DNA from: Bradyrhizobium sp. Ce-3 | Lineage (GTDB): Bacteria; Pseudomonadota; Alphaproteobacteria; Rhizobiales; Xanthobacteraceae | DNA: 64,000 nt | Direction: 5' to 3' | Assembly: GCF_022835695.1 (NCBI RefSeq) | Contig: NZ_BQUV01000005.1 | Span: 62,001 to 126,000, forward strand | Part shown: positions 29,061-37,332 of the stretch, piece after piece | How the letters are laid out: each line of letters opens with the position of its first letter | How positions within the stretch are numbered: position 1 is the first letter of the stretch | Notes under the pieces: generated by a model | What the model was told of the DNA's origin: nothing | The model's input: the letters and a program-made list of their open reading frames with translations, nothing else | Database searches by the model: none | Position numbers and translations under genes: made by a program

Positions 29061-29411
29061 GTGTCTCGGCGGCGACCGGCGTCTGTTGTTGATCGCTTAG
29101 ACGATCCGAAGCACCGACAATTCAGACAGGAGCGCCGTCATTCGGCGATCGAACACGCATGTCCCAAGTTCAAACGTCCCAAGCCCAGACAGACATTCCG
29201 AGCTTATGTCATCGAAGTATCGGACCGTACCGCAGGCATCGTTGTCAGTGATGCCAGAGGGTTCTGCTTCTTCTCCTCGGATCGCGCCTTTGACGGTCTC
29301 GACGGCGGCTATTTCGGCTCGGCGCGGGCGGCAGAGCGCGCGGTGAGGGCGCATTTGCAGCAGCGCCACGAGGCGCGCCGCCAGCCATCATCGACCTCAG
29401 GCGATATTTGA
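29061..29411 (+). CDS. Small hypothetical protein
   Basis: No family was recognised. A GTG at 29061 opens a frame of 116 codons, but the start is doubtful. The C-terminal 55 residues (TAGIVVSDARGFCFFSSDRA, then FDGLDGGYFGSARAAERAVR) look like a real small alphaproteobacterial protein in composition, and the first 50 do not. It lies between atoE and the sulfonate-binding protein gene, in a stretch of lower coding density. It ends 25 bases before the next gene's start. Confidence 0.4.
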   Translation: MSRRRPASVVDRLDDPKHRQFRQERRHSAIEHACPKFKRPKPRQTFRAYVIEVSDRTAGIVVSDARGFCFFSSDRAFDGLDGGYFGSARAAERAVRAHLQQRHEARRQPSSTSGDI

Positions 29412-29436
29412 AAGGCAACCTTTGAAGGGGAATGTC

Positions 29437-30390
29437 ATGAAGACCAGACGTACCATTCTTGCAGCCGCGCTGGCGCTGTCGGCGCTTGCGGTCGCGCCGG
29501 TTCGCGCCGAAGACAAGCCGGCCGAGATCCGCATCGGCACACAGAAGGGCGGCCTGTTTCCCGCCGTCCGCCAGCGTCACACCGTCGAGGACGCGTTCAA
29601 GCCGCTCGGCATCGAGGTGAAGTGGATCGACTTCCAGTTCGGGCCGCCGCTGCTCGAGGCGATCAATGTCGGCAGCGTCGATTTCGGTTTCGTCGGCGAT
29701 ACGCCGCCAATCTTCGCCCAGGCCGGCGCGGCCAAGATCGAATACGTGGCAGCGGTGACGTCCGACGGCACCAACCAGGCGATCATCGTGCCGGCGGACT
29801 CGCCGATCAGGACGCTGGCCGACCTCAAGGGCAAGCGTGTTGCGTTCGGCAAGGGATCGAGCGCGCACAATCTGCTGGTGGCAGCGCTCGACAAGGCCGG
29901 CCTCTCCTGGAGCGACATCACGCCGACGCCGCTGGCGCCGGCGGACGCGACTGTCGCCTTCTCGCGCGGCATCGTCGACGCATGGTCGATCTGGGATCCC
30001 TATCTGGCGCTGGCCGAGATCAAGGACAAGGTGCGCGTCATCGCCTTCGACAAGGACGTGCACAAGCCGAACGCGTTCTACATCGCGGGATCGGACTTCG
30101 TCGCGAAGTATCCGTCGGTCGTCGCGAAGCTCAACGCCATCTTCGCCGCCGAAGGCAAATGGGCCGCGGACCACCGCGAAGAGGTGGCCCGTGCGCAGGC
30201 AGAAGCGACCGGTGTCGACATCGAGGCGGTCAGGCGCTTCGTCGCGCGCTCGAACTATCAGGTGCTGCCGGTCGACGCCGGGATCGTCAGGAGCCAGCAG
30301 GCGATTGCTGATCGGTTTAAGGCGATCGGGCTGATTCCAAGGCCGATCAACGTCGCCGATATCGTCTGGAAATGGACGCCCGGCTCGTGA
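29437..30390 (+). CDS. ssuA: Aliphatic sulfonate/nitrate-type ABC substrate-binding protein
   Basis: The 317-residue SsuA/TauA-like periplasmic protein has a signal peptide (MKTRRTILAAALALSALAVA, then PVRAE). Further motifs are EIRIGTQKGGLFPAVRQRHT, GSVDFGFVGDTPPIFAQA, RTLADLKGKRVAFGKGSSAH, FSRGIVDAWSIWDPYLA and the C-terminal VAEIVWKW-like helix (INVADIVWKW). SsuA proteins bind alkanesulfonates. No ssuB, ssuC or ssuD gene is adjacent, so its partners lie elsewhere. ATG 29437 follows AAGGGGAA. It faces the formyltransferase-like gene, leaving only 18 bases between the stop codons. Confidence 0.88.
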   Translation: MKTRRTILAAALALSALAVAPVRAEDKPAEIRIGTQKGGLFPAVRQRHTVEDAFKPLGIEVKWIDFQFGPPLLEAINVGSVDFGFVGDTPPIFAQAGAAKIEYVAAVTSDGTNQAIIVPADSPIRTLADLKGKRVAFGKGSSAHNLLVAALDKAGLSWSDITPTPLAPADATVAFSRGIVDAWSIWDPYLALAEIKDKVRVIAFDKDVHKPNAFYIAGSDFVAKYPSVVAKLNAIFAAEGKWAADHREEVARAQAEATGVDIEAVRRFVARSNYQVLPVDAGIVRSQQAIADRFKAIGLIPRPINVADIVWKWTPGS

Positions 30391-30408
30391 GCCGCTTCGG
30401 CGGCCCGG

Positions 30409-31131
30409 TCAGGAGGCCGCGGCGAGCGGCGGCGAGATCACCTGCGGTGCCTCGGGAGCCTGCGTGGCCGTCGTCGCCAGCTGGAAGCGAATGCCATGCA
30501 ATGAGTAGGTCAGCGGGATGGCACGAAAATCGTCGTGGAAGGCGCGGATCCGGCGCACCAGCTCACTGGGGCTGATGCCGGCGGGCAGTTCGCACATCTC
30601 GCGATACATCTGCCTGGTGCTCTTGATGCCGCACCAGGCGATCTCCAACTCCTGCAGCGGAGAGGGCTCGCAGGCGAGCTCGCGTGACATCCGCCAGAAC
30701 AGATGGGCAAGTCGCACATAGGCGATCTGCTCGAGTCCGCGCACGCCGATCTTGTCGGGAATGATGAAGGATTCGACCCCGATGATCGGGCCGGAATCGA
30801 CACGTGCCGCCATCGCATGGGCGGTCGCGCCGAAGGTGCGGGCACCGTCATAGAGCGCGAAATGCGCCGGCGCCCAGCCGGGATATTGCGGCGGGCCGGG
30901 GTGGAAATTGTAGGCGCCGTGGCCGAGCGCCGTCAGAATGTTTTCGGGCACGATGACGCTGGTGGTGAAGGCCAGTAGCCGGGCGTCGCGCAACACCTCG
31001 GGCTCGATCGCGGCGAGCTCCTCGGCCGTCACCGCGCAGCGGAACGACAGCGCCGGATTGTGTGCCTTCAACAGTTCGGTGAGCGCGAATTGCTGGTCGG
31101 CAACGCCGGTGAGAAGGATGATGGTCTTCAT
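30409..31131 (-). CDS. Formyltransferase-fold protein, possibly sugar N-formyltransferase
   Basis: The 240-residue product has the N-terminal fold of the methionyl-tRNA formyltransferase family. It shows the catalytic pattern GAYNFHPGPPQYPGWAP (equivalent of N-x-H-P-S-x-L-P) and FGATAHAMAARVDSGPII, where the usual catalytic Asp pairs with His. It lacks the Met-tRNA-binding C-terminal domain. Members of this size often N-formylate amino sugars on O-antigen or flagellin. ATG 31131 follows AAGGACATC. It is the last of three minus-strand genes that end next to the flagellar cluster. The target sugar is inferred, not shown. Confidence 0.75.
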   Translation of the reverse strand: MKTIILLTGVADQQFALTELLKAHNPALSFRCAVTAEELAAIEPEVLRDARLLAFTTSVIVPENILTALGHGAYNFHPGPPQYPGWAPAHFALYDGARTFGATAHAMAARVDSGPIIGVESFIIPDKIGVRGLEQIAYVRLAHLFWRMSRELACEPSPLQELEIAWCGIKSTRQMYREMCELPAGISPSELVRRIRAFHDDFRAIPLTYSLHGIRFQLATTATQAPEAPQVISPPLAAAS

Positions 31132-31172
31132 GATGTCGATGTCCTTCTCTTGCTTGGTCATTATGCCGTTGA

Positions 31173-32531
31173 TCAACCGCGCTGCCCGGCCATGACGACG
31201 ACGCTGCCGGCATCGCAGGATTGGCTCACGGTGCGGAACAGGTCGGTCGGCAGTGCCTGCCAGGGCGCGATCTCGATGATCCGGTTGTTCGCGCTCTTGG
31301 CCGCCGACTTCGCCGCGCGGATATCGTCCTGCCAGGGGCAGAGCGCAAGCTCGAGCCGGCCGAATCCGCCGCAGTCGGCGGCGAAGGCGCCGGTGACAGC
31401 TTCGATGCTGGCGGCCATCTCGCGCGCGTCGCTGGTCGCGATATCGCGCAGGATCACGGTGATGGCGTCATTCGAGGCCGCCTGTGACTTGATCACGATC
31501 ATGGTGTCGCGGCCGCCGCTGCGGCTGGCACGCCGCGCGGCCCGCATCGCGACGCCGAATTCGGCGTCGGGTCCGAGATCGCTGTTATCGGTGGGCAGGT
31601 TGTGAACGATTGTGGTGTGGCGGGGCGTGCCGGCGTCCTCGGCCGGGGCATGGTACGAGCGCGGCAGCCAGGCGGTGTCGAGCGCCATCTGCGACGAGGT
31701 CAGGCTCCAGGCCTGGTCGAGCAAATAGCCGTCCCAGACGCCGGGATAGGCCGTGGCGATGTGATGCCAGTTGCGCAGCAGCGCTTCGGCGGCAGGCGTG
31801 CGTCCGAGATGGAGCGTGCGCGCCGACATCTCCCACCGGTTCCATTTGTGGAGCGCGATGTCGCATGCGAGGTGGGATGGCAGCAGCGGCGGTTCGCTGA
31901 GCGTGGCGTCGGCCTCGATGAACAACAATGGCTCGCGATGCTCTTCCCACATCCGCAGCATGAAGGCGGATTTCTCGGGCGCGCGCATGGTCTCGCCATC
32001 CGCGGTGTCGATCGGCGCGATGTCGCAGGCGATGTCGAATTCGGCGAGCTTCTCCCGGAGCGCGCGGGCGTGATCGTCGCCCAGAGCGTGGGGATAGCAG
32101 GAGACCACGCGCAGCTCGGCCCCGGACCTCGCGCCTGCTTCCGGGGCGATCGGCCGCCAGTTGAGGCCTCCCCACCACATCTCGTGCGGGCCATCGAAAC
32201 TCGGCCCGATCGTCCCGAAGTCGGTCAGCTTGGACTTCAGGAAATCGAAGGCGGGATTCTCGCCGAACGGGACGACGACCGCGCAGTCGGTGCGCAGCGA
32301 CCGGTAAAGCAGCTCGGCGGCGGGGCCGGTCGGCGGTTCGACGAGGATGATGACGCCGTGGTCGCGGGCCGGCACCGAACCGGCCTGATGGACGGCCACG
32401 CGCCCGAGCCGCGCGGACAGCCATGCCAGCCGCTGGCGCTGCGCAACGCCCATCCGGATGCCGTTTACCGCCAGCAATTGGTCGAAATTCGTCTGCAAGC
32501 CGTGCGCTTGCGCAATGTCCGCCGAAATCAT
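31173..32531 (-). CDS. Unknown protein, possibly glycosyltransferase-like
   Basis: The 452-residue protein was not assigned to a family. The middle section (EPLLFIEADATLSEPPLLPS and DIALHKWNRWEMSARTLHLG) resembles the donor-sugar half of nucleotide-diphospho-sugar transferases with an acidic ExDA motif. LLRNWHHIATAYPGVWDGYL and a QAWSLTSSQ segment recall family-32-like or DUF-type glycosyltransferases. There is no signal peptide and no membrane helix. ATG 32531 follows GAGGGG. It sits between the HAD-type and formyltransferase-like genes, 41 and 58 bases apart, which suggests a shared surface-glycan task. Confidence 0.6.
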   Translation of the reverse strand: MISADIAQAHGLQTNFDQLLAVNGIRMGVAQRQRLAWLSARLGRVAVHQAGSVPARDHGVIILVEPPTGPAAELLYRSLRTDCAVVVPFGENPAFDFLKSKLTDFGTIGPSFDGPHEMWWGGLNWRPIAPEAGARSGAELRVVSCYPHALGDDHARALREKLAEFDIACDIAPIDTADGETMRAPEKSAFMLRMWEEHREPLLFIEADATLSEPPLLPSHLACDIALHKWNRWEMSARTLHLGRTPAAEALLRNWHHIATAYPGVWDGYLLDQAWSLTSSQMALDTAWLPRSYHAPAEDAGTPRHTTIVHNLPTDNSDLGPDAEFGVAMRAARRASRSGGRDTMIVIKSQAASNDAITVILRDIATSDAREMAASIEAVTGAFAADCGGFGRLELALCPWQDDIRAAKSAAKSANNRIIEIAPWQALPTDLFRTVSQSCDAGSVVVMAGQRG

Positions 32532-32589
32532 GCCCGCACTACCCCTCGTTAACCTTCTACGAGCGGGGCGGTCAGATCAGGCGGACAAT

Positions 32590-35094
32590 TCAGTTGCCGT
32601 TGGTTGCGGTCGCGGTGCCGGCGCTGCGCCAGGTCAGCGTGGCGGAGGGGACACGATTACCGTCGCTGTGCTCGAGGGCAAGGATGCGGTCATGGTCGAG
32701 GGCGGTCAGCGCGACCGTGTAGATTGCGACATCATCTTCAAAGCCATCGACCGGGATCAGCAGCATGCCGTCCTCAGTGCCGGCGCGGAACTGACGCCCG
32801 CGCCGCTCGAGGCCGGCATCGATCAGCCGTCCCTCGGCGACCGCGGTCAGGTTCGTACTCTCGGCGGCCTTGGCGGCGCTCTCGCCGTACTGGATCGTGA
32901 TGCCGTGGAGCAGCCCATCGCGGGTGAGCTTGGCCAGCGGCAGCGCGATGGTTGCGACCGCCATGCGGTGCGACAGCGGGATCCGCAGACGGAGATCGCC
33001 GAGCCCGGTGTGATAGACAGTCACGGTCTCCAGCGACGCCTGGCTGTCGCGGCGGAACAGGCCGACCCGCAGCGTCCCGCATGGCGTTTCGCCGAACACG
33101 TTCGCGGGCAGGCGATTGGCGCCGAACAGCGTGTAGAGATAGGCGTGCGACGGCGACAACGCGGCAAGGCTGCCCGCCAGCCACATCGGAGGGGCCGGCG
33201 CCGTGCAGGCGGCGGCGAGACCGCGCGCGACGATGCAGTCATTGACGAAGCTGGCGTCGAGCAGCGGCGCCAGCGCCTGGGTGCCGAGATTGACGTCATG
33301 CTTGATGCTGCCGAGCAGCACGAGCTCGTCATCTTCGGGCAGCAGCAGGAGACGCCCGAGGACCGCCGCGGCCCAGCGCGCCGCAACCGCGGGGTCCGCG
33401 TCGGGCTGCAACGCGTAGCGCGGCGCCAGCTCGCGGGCACGCGACACATAGGCCAGCGTTCCGGATTGGATTTCGGCCGCCAGTGCCAGCTGCGCGGCCG
33501 GACGTTGATCGCCTTCGCGCAGCACCTCGCCGCCGCGATAATCGCGCGCCGATCCTTCCGCGGAACAGCAAAGCTGCTCCAGCAGCGCGACGTTGCGGAT
33601 CAGCATGCGCTTGACGTGCGGCGTGACGATGCGATCCGAGATCAGGCCCTCGGCGGTGTCGTCGTCGGCGATGTCGTCAAAGGCATCGTCAAGCGTCAGC
33701 AGATAGGCGCCGTGCAGGCGAATGCGAATGCCCTCGTGATCGAAGATGCGCCGCAGCGATTTCTGCACGCTTGCGGAATAACCGAGGTCGACCAGGATCA
33801 GATCGGTGCAATCGTCGAAATCCCGGATCTGCGCGCGAAGGTAGGTGAGCAGACGGGCTCGGACGCCGGCAGCGATATCGGTGATTTCGCGCCGGTCCAT
33901 CAGATCGGGCAGGGCGTCGGCGAGCTCGCGGCCGCTCGCAATGCCGTCGGGATACTGCGCAAAGAACTTCATCACGGCCGGTGGCTGCACCTTGACGATA
34001 TCGACAAAGGTCGCCGCGTCGATCTTGACGACGCGGCTCAGCAGTTCGGAGAGCGGCTCAAGCGTATCGGCGGATCCGACCAGACTGACCCGACGATTGA
34101 TCTCGACATAGGCGCCGCTCTCGCCGTGATTGGCCTGCCAGACGCGATGCGGCAGCAGCCCGTCGCGGCCGAGGAATCCGATCGCGACGCGCGCGCCATC
34201 GCGCGCCAGCGCGGCGCGTCGCGCTTCGATGAAGGCGTCGAACGCCGCCATCACCGGGCCGAGCACGGTCACGCCGAGGTTGAACGCAGGCGAGTGTTCG
34301 GCGCTGCGCGCCGTCACCGCACGCCGCAACGTGCGGGCGCCGCAGTCGAGCCGCGACGGCTGATCGGGACATAGCAATTCGAAGATCGATGTTTCGCGCT
34401 GAAACCTGGAGGCCAGTGCGGCGCTGGCCTGCGGATAGTAGCGCGGGCGGATGCCGTGGCGCTGGGCGCCCTTGATATCGGCGTTGTGGTTGTCGCCGAC
34501 ATGGAACGAGCTCGCCGCATCGATACCCTGCCCGGCGAGATAGGCCTCAAACAGCGCTTCGCTCTTGCCGGAGCCGTGATCGCACGACGCGTAGAGGAAA
34601 TCCCAGGTCAGTCCCGGGCTGCAGGAGCGCAGCAGCTGCGCGAGCTGGTCGCTGCTCCAGTAGGTGTCGGAAATGAAGCCGGTGCGAAAGCCGCCGCGCT
34701 TCATGTCCAGATATTGCTCGAGCATTTCCGGATTGACGCGGCAAAGCTCGAGCTCGGCTTCGAACTCGAGTTGCGCGAGATCGCTCAACGCAGCGCGGCT
34801 CAGGCCGAACAGCCTGAATGGAAAGTACTTATAGATATCGGCGATGCGCACTTCAGTGGAGCCGCTGCGCTCCTGCGCGAGCTTGCGCGCGCGCGCCTCA
34901 GCCTGGATTCGATGCTGAACGAAACTGAGAGACATATTCGGAAATTTTTCAGCAACGCGGGAAAGCTGAAAAACCCTTTCAAATACGCCGTCCGGCGTCG
35001 TGCAGGCGCGCAACAGAAATGTATCGAAAACATCGAATGAACATGCAGAAACATTCTGCGCTCGACGCGTCGCGTCGACCGTCATGATCGTCAT
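32590..35094 (-). CDS. HAD-type hydrolase with long C-terminal extension
   Basis: The protein has about 834 residues. Residues 20-230 form a HAD domain: motif I SFDVFDTFLLR (DxD-type nucleophile), GFISDTYWSSDQL (motif II Ser/Thr-like) and HVGDNHNADIKGAQRHGI (motif IV). The remaining 600 residues lack a recognised family, though VAIGFLGRDGLLPHRVW and LVDLGYSASVQKSLRRIF repeat the same kind of core. Such proteins occur in glycan clusters of proteobacteria. ATG 35094 or ATG 35085 may start it. As the first gene of the three-gene minus operon beside the flagellar locus, it may act in sugar or glycan modification (inference). Confidence 0.65.
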   Translation of the reverse strand: MTIMTVDATRRAQNVSACSFDVFDTFLLRACTTPDGVFERVFQLSRVAEKFPNMSLSFVQHRIQAEARARKLAQERSGSTEVRIADIYKYFPFRLFGLSRAALSDLAQLEFEAELELCRVNPEMLEQYLDMKRGGFRTGFISDTYWSSDQLAQLLRSCSPGLTWDFLYASCDHGSGKSEALFEAYLAGQGIDAASSFHVGDNHNADIKGAQRHGIRPRYYPQASAALASRFQRETSIFELLCPDQPSRLDCGARTLRRAVTARSAEHSPAFNLGVTVLGPVMAAFDAFIEARRAALARDGARVAIGFLGRDGLLPHRVWQANHGESGAYVEINRRVSLVGSADTLEPLSELLSRVVKIDAATFVDIVKVQPPAVMKFFAQYPDGIASGRELADALPDLMDRREITDIAAGVRARLLTYLRAQIRDFDDCTDLILVDLGYSASVQKSLRRIFDHEGIRIRLHGAYLLTLDDAFDDIADDDTAEGLISDRIVTPHVKRMLIRNVALLEQLCCSAEGSARDYRGGEVLREGDQRPAAQLALAAEIQSGTLAYVSRARELAPRYALQPDADPAVAARWAAAVLGRLLLLPEDDELVLLGSIKHDVNLGTQALAPLLDASFVNDCIVARGLAAACTAPAPPMWLAGSLAALSPSHAYLYTLFGANRLPANVFGETPCGTLRVGLFRRDSQASLETVTVYHTGLGDLRLRIPLSHRMAVATIALPLAKLTRDGLLHGITIQYGESAAKAAESTNLTAVAEGRLIDAGLERRGRQFRAGTEDGMLLIPVDGFEDDVAIYTVALTALDHDRILALEHSDGNRVPSATLTWRSAGTATATNGN

Positions 35095-35602
35095 GCGCAA
35101 AATTCCCGCCAGTCCTCATGCATTGAACGCGTGCGTGAGACAAATCAGGCGCGTCAGTTCAAAAAAGTTGATGCGGGATTCGAAAACGCGCGCTTCGCGA
35201 CTGACAGATTCAAAAAATCCGATAACGTCGAAATGGTGATTCGGAAAAAATTGCCTAGTCGCAATCGTCGAATGCAAGATGGCGACCAACGGTGATGGAT
35301 CACTCGCATGCTCCGCGCATGCATGTGTTCGCGTGGCGTTAGTTGATGTGACAACAGCGTTTTCCGACGCGACGAACTCTCCCGCGGGAATGCGAGGCGA
35401 TGCTGAACGACTGCTCCAGACTCCGTAGAAATCCTGCCCGCGCCTCGGAGCAGCGGCAGCTTTTGCCGGGCGGTCGGCAAAAAAATCCAGCTAAGCGTTT
35501 GAAAAATAACGAAAAAACTTCGCCTGGTTTACTCAGCCCCTCCGTTCAACGCTCAGAAGCCGCATGGGATGTGTGCCTGCGGCGTTGGTTGGAGAGCGGC
35601 GG
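35095..35602. promoter_or_regulatory. 508-base divergent intergenic region
   Basis: No supported gene is present. The stretch is richer in A/T than its neighbours (for example TTCAAAAAAGTTGATGCGGG and CGGAAAAAATTGCC) and must hold the promoters of the HAD-type operon and the ECF sigma gene. An 8-bp inverted repeat TTTTGCCG/CGGCAAAA spans 35461-35482. It is not a terminator because no U-run follows on either strand. Confidence 0.45.
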
Positions 35603-36304
35603 ATGAGTTACGCGCTTGATGTGATGGCAGCGGTCGAGGTGGAGGCTACGGCGGCCGCGGCTGCGCCGGTCGAAGCGACTGCTCCGTGGAGCAACGTCCC
35701 CATGATCGCCGATGCGGGCCCGCTCGACACTGTCGAGATCCAGGACGAAGACAAGGACCTGCTCGACCGCCTCGCCGCCGGCGACGAGGTGGCGTTTCGT
35801 GCTCTCGTCGAACGTCACGTCGATCGCGCCTACGCGATCGCGCTGCGCATCGTCGGCAACGCCGCCGATGCCGAAGACGTGGTGCAGGACACGATGCTCA
35901 AGGTGTGGACGCATCGCGGCCGCTGGCAGCATGGCCGCGCCAAGTTCTCGACCTGGCTCTATCGTGTCGTCAGCAATCGCTGCATCGATCTGCGCCGCAA
36001 GCCGCGCACCGAAAATGTCGATGTCGTGCCGGAGGTCGCCGACACCCAGCTCGACGCCTCGACCGTCATCGAGCGCAATGAAATCGGCAATCTTCTGGAG
36101 GTCGCGATGCAGCGGCTGCCCGAGCAGCAGCGTGTCGCGGTGATCCTCTCCTACCACGAGAACATGAGCAACGGCGAGATCGCCGAGGTGATGGACTCGA
36201 CCGTGGCCGCGGTGGAGTCGCTCTTGAAGCGCGGCCGCCAACAGCTGCGCGAAATGCTCAAGCGGCACGAGCGCGACCTGCGCGGCGCGTTTACCGACTG
36301 CTAA
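35603..36304 (+). CDS. ECF-type RNA polymerase sigma factor
   Basis: The 233-residue protein has an Ala-rich N-terminal extension of about 50 residues, then sigma region 2 (ALVERHVDRAYAIALRIVGN, AEDVVQDTMLKVWTHRGRW, FSTWLYRVVSNRCIDLRR). Region 4 follows (MQRLPEQQRVAVILSYHE, MSNGEIAEVMDSTVAAVESL, KRGRQQLREML). These match ECF (sigma-70 family group 4) factors. ATG 35603 follows GGAGAGCGG. It lies 140 bases upstream of the flagellin gene. A membrane protein resembling those that accompany ECF sigmas in Bradyrhizobium lies 3.4 kb downstream, after fliS. Confidence 0.9.
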   Translation: MSYALDVMAAVEVEATAAAAAPVEATAPWSNVPMIADAGPLDTVEIQDEDKDLLDRLAAGDEVAFRALVERHVDRAYAIALRIVGNAADAEDVVQDTMLKVWTHRGRWQHGRAKFSTWLYRVVSNRCIDLRRKPRTENVDVVPEVADTQLDASTVIERNEIGNLLEVAMQRLPEQQRVAVILSYHENMSNGEIAEVMDSTVAAVESLLKRGRQQLREMLKRHERDLRGAFTDC

Positions 36305-36444
36305 CCATAAATTCCGGCTTCTGAAGATTTCGCGCCTGACCACCGGCGGCCGACCCGTTTGATCGGGCGGACGGGGGCTGGATCCGCGTCACCTCTCTTT
36401 TTCACGATGCGGCATGCCATGCCCCATCAGCACAGGAGCTACTC

Positions 36445-37269
36445 ATGCCCGCAATTTCCACCAACACTGCCGCCAACTCAGCGGTCCGTTACCTCAACAT
36501 CAACTCGATGCAGGAAACCAGCGCGCTGTCGAAGCTGTCGAGCGGTTCGCGCATCACCTCCGCTTCCGACGACGCCGCCGGCCTCGCGATCTCGACCCGC
36601 ATCTCTTCCGACATCACGACGCTGCAGCAGGCCGCGACCAACGCGGCGCAGGCGACCTCGATCCTGCAGACCGCCGACGGCGGCGCCTCCAACATCTCGG
36701 ACATCCTGGCCCGCATGAAGTCGCTGGCTTCCGAGTCCGCCTCCGGCACCGTGGCCGACTCCAGCCGCGCCTACATCAACTCGGAATTCACGCAGCTCAA
36801 GGGCGAAATCGACTCCATCGCCTCCGGCACCCGCTACAGCAGCCAGAGCCTGCTTGATGGTTCGAGCGTGTTCTCCTCCGGCGTTTCGGTGCTGGTCGGT
36901 TCGACCTCGGCCGACACCATCACGATCACGCTGACCAGCCTGACGGCGTCCTCGCTCGGCGTGACCTCGCTCGACGTCTCCAGCCTGTCGAGCGCCACCA
37001 GTGCGATGTCGGCGCTCGACAGCGCGATCGACACGGTGTCGTCCGCCCGTGCCGAGATCGGTGCCCAGGAATCGCGCTTCAACTTCAGCGCCGACTCGAT
37101 CTCGACCCAGACCCAGAACCTGCAGTCGGCCAATTCGGCGATCAAGGACGTCGATATCGCGGCTGAGCAGGCGACGCTGTCCTCGGCCGAAGTGAAGACC
37201 CAGGCCGCGGTGTCGGCGGAAACGGCGGCCAACCAGATGCCGCAATACCTGCTGAAGCTGCTCGGCTAA
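36445..37269 (+). CDS. fliC: Flagellin, short type
   Basis: This filament protein has 274 residues, much shorter than the roughly 400-500 residues common elsewhere. The conserved N-terminal D0/D1 helices are present (NTAANSAVRYLNINSMQETS, LSKLSSGSRITSASDDAAGL), as is the C-terminal D1/D0 pair (IGAQESRFNFSADSISTQTQ, KTQAAVSAETAANQMPQYLL). The centre is a small Ser/Thr-rich domain that offers many potential glycosylation sites. ATG 36445 follows AGGAG. A strong terminator follows, allowing separate high expression. It is preceded by the ECF sigma gene and followed by fliD. Confidence 0.95.
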   Translation: MPAISTNTAANSAVRYLNINSMQETSALSKLSSGSRITSASDDAAGLAISTRISSDITTLQQAATNAAQATSILQTADGGASNISDILARMKSLASESASGTVADSSRAYINSEFTQLKGEIDSIASGTRYSSQSLLDGSSVFSSGVSVLVGSTSADTITITLTSLTASSLGVTSLDVSSLSSATSAMSALDSAIDTVSSARAEIGAQESRFNFSADSISTQTQNLQSANSAIKDVDIAAEQATLSSAEVKTQAAVSAETAANQMPQYLLKLLG

Positions 37270-37280
37270 TTCGAAAGACA

Positions 37281-37315
37281 AATCGGGCCGGCATGATGCC
37301 GGCCCGATTCCTTTT
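37281..37315 (+). terminator. Flagellin terminator
   Basis: Near-perfect arms run AATCGGGCCGGCA (37281-37293) and TGCCGGCCCGATT (37297-37309) with loop TGA, followed by CCTTTT. It lies 12 bases after the flagellin stop and separates it from fliD. Confidence 0.9.
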
Positions 37316-37332
37316 GCGGCGGAAGTGTCGAC

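Noticed and set aside
32458-34374. 638-codon plus-strand frame
   Set aside because: Antisense to the HAD-type gene, whose motif order is clear. The plus frame is shadow sequence rich in Arg, Gln and Ala.
35461-35482. Hairpin TTTTGCCG/CGGCAAAA as a terminator
   Set aside because: The run of A after the stem is on the wrong side on both strands for a U-tract, so it is listed only as an inverted repeat in the intergenic region.
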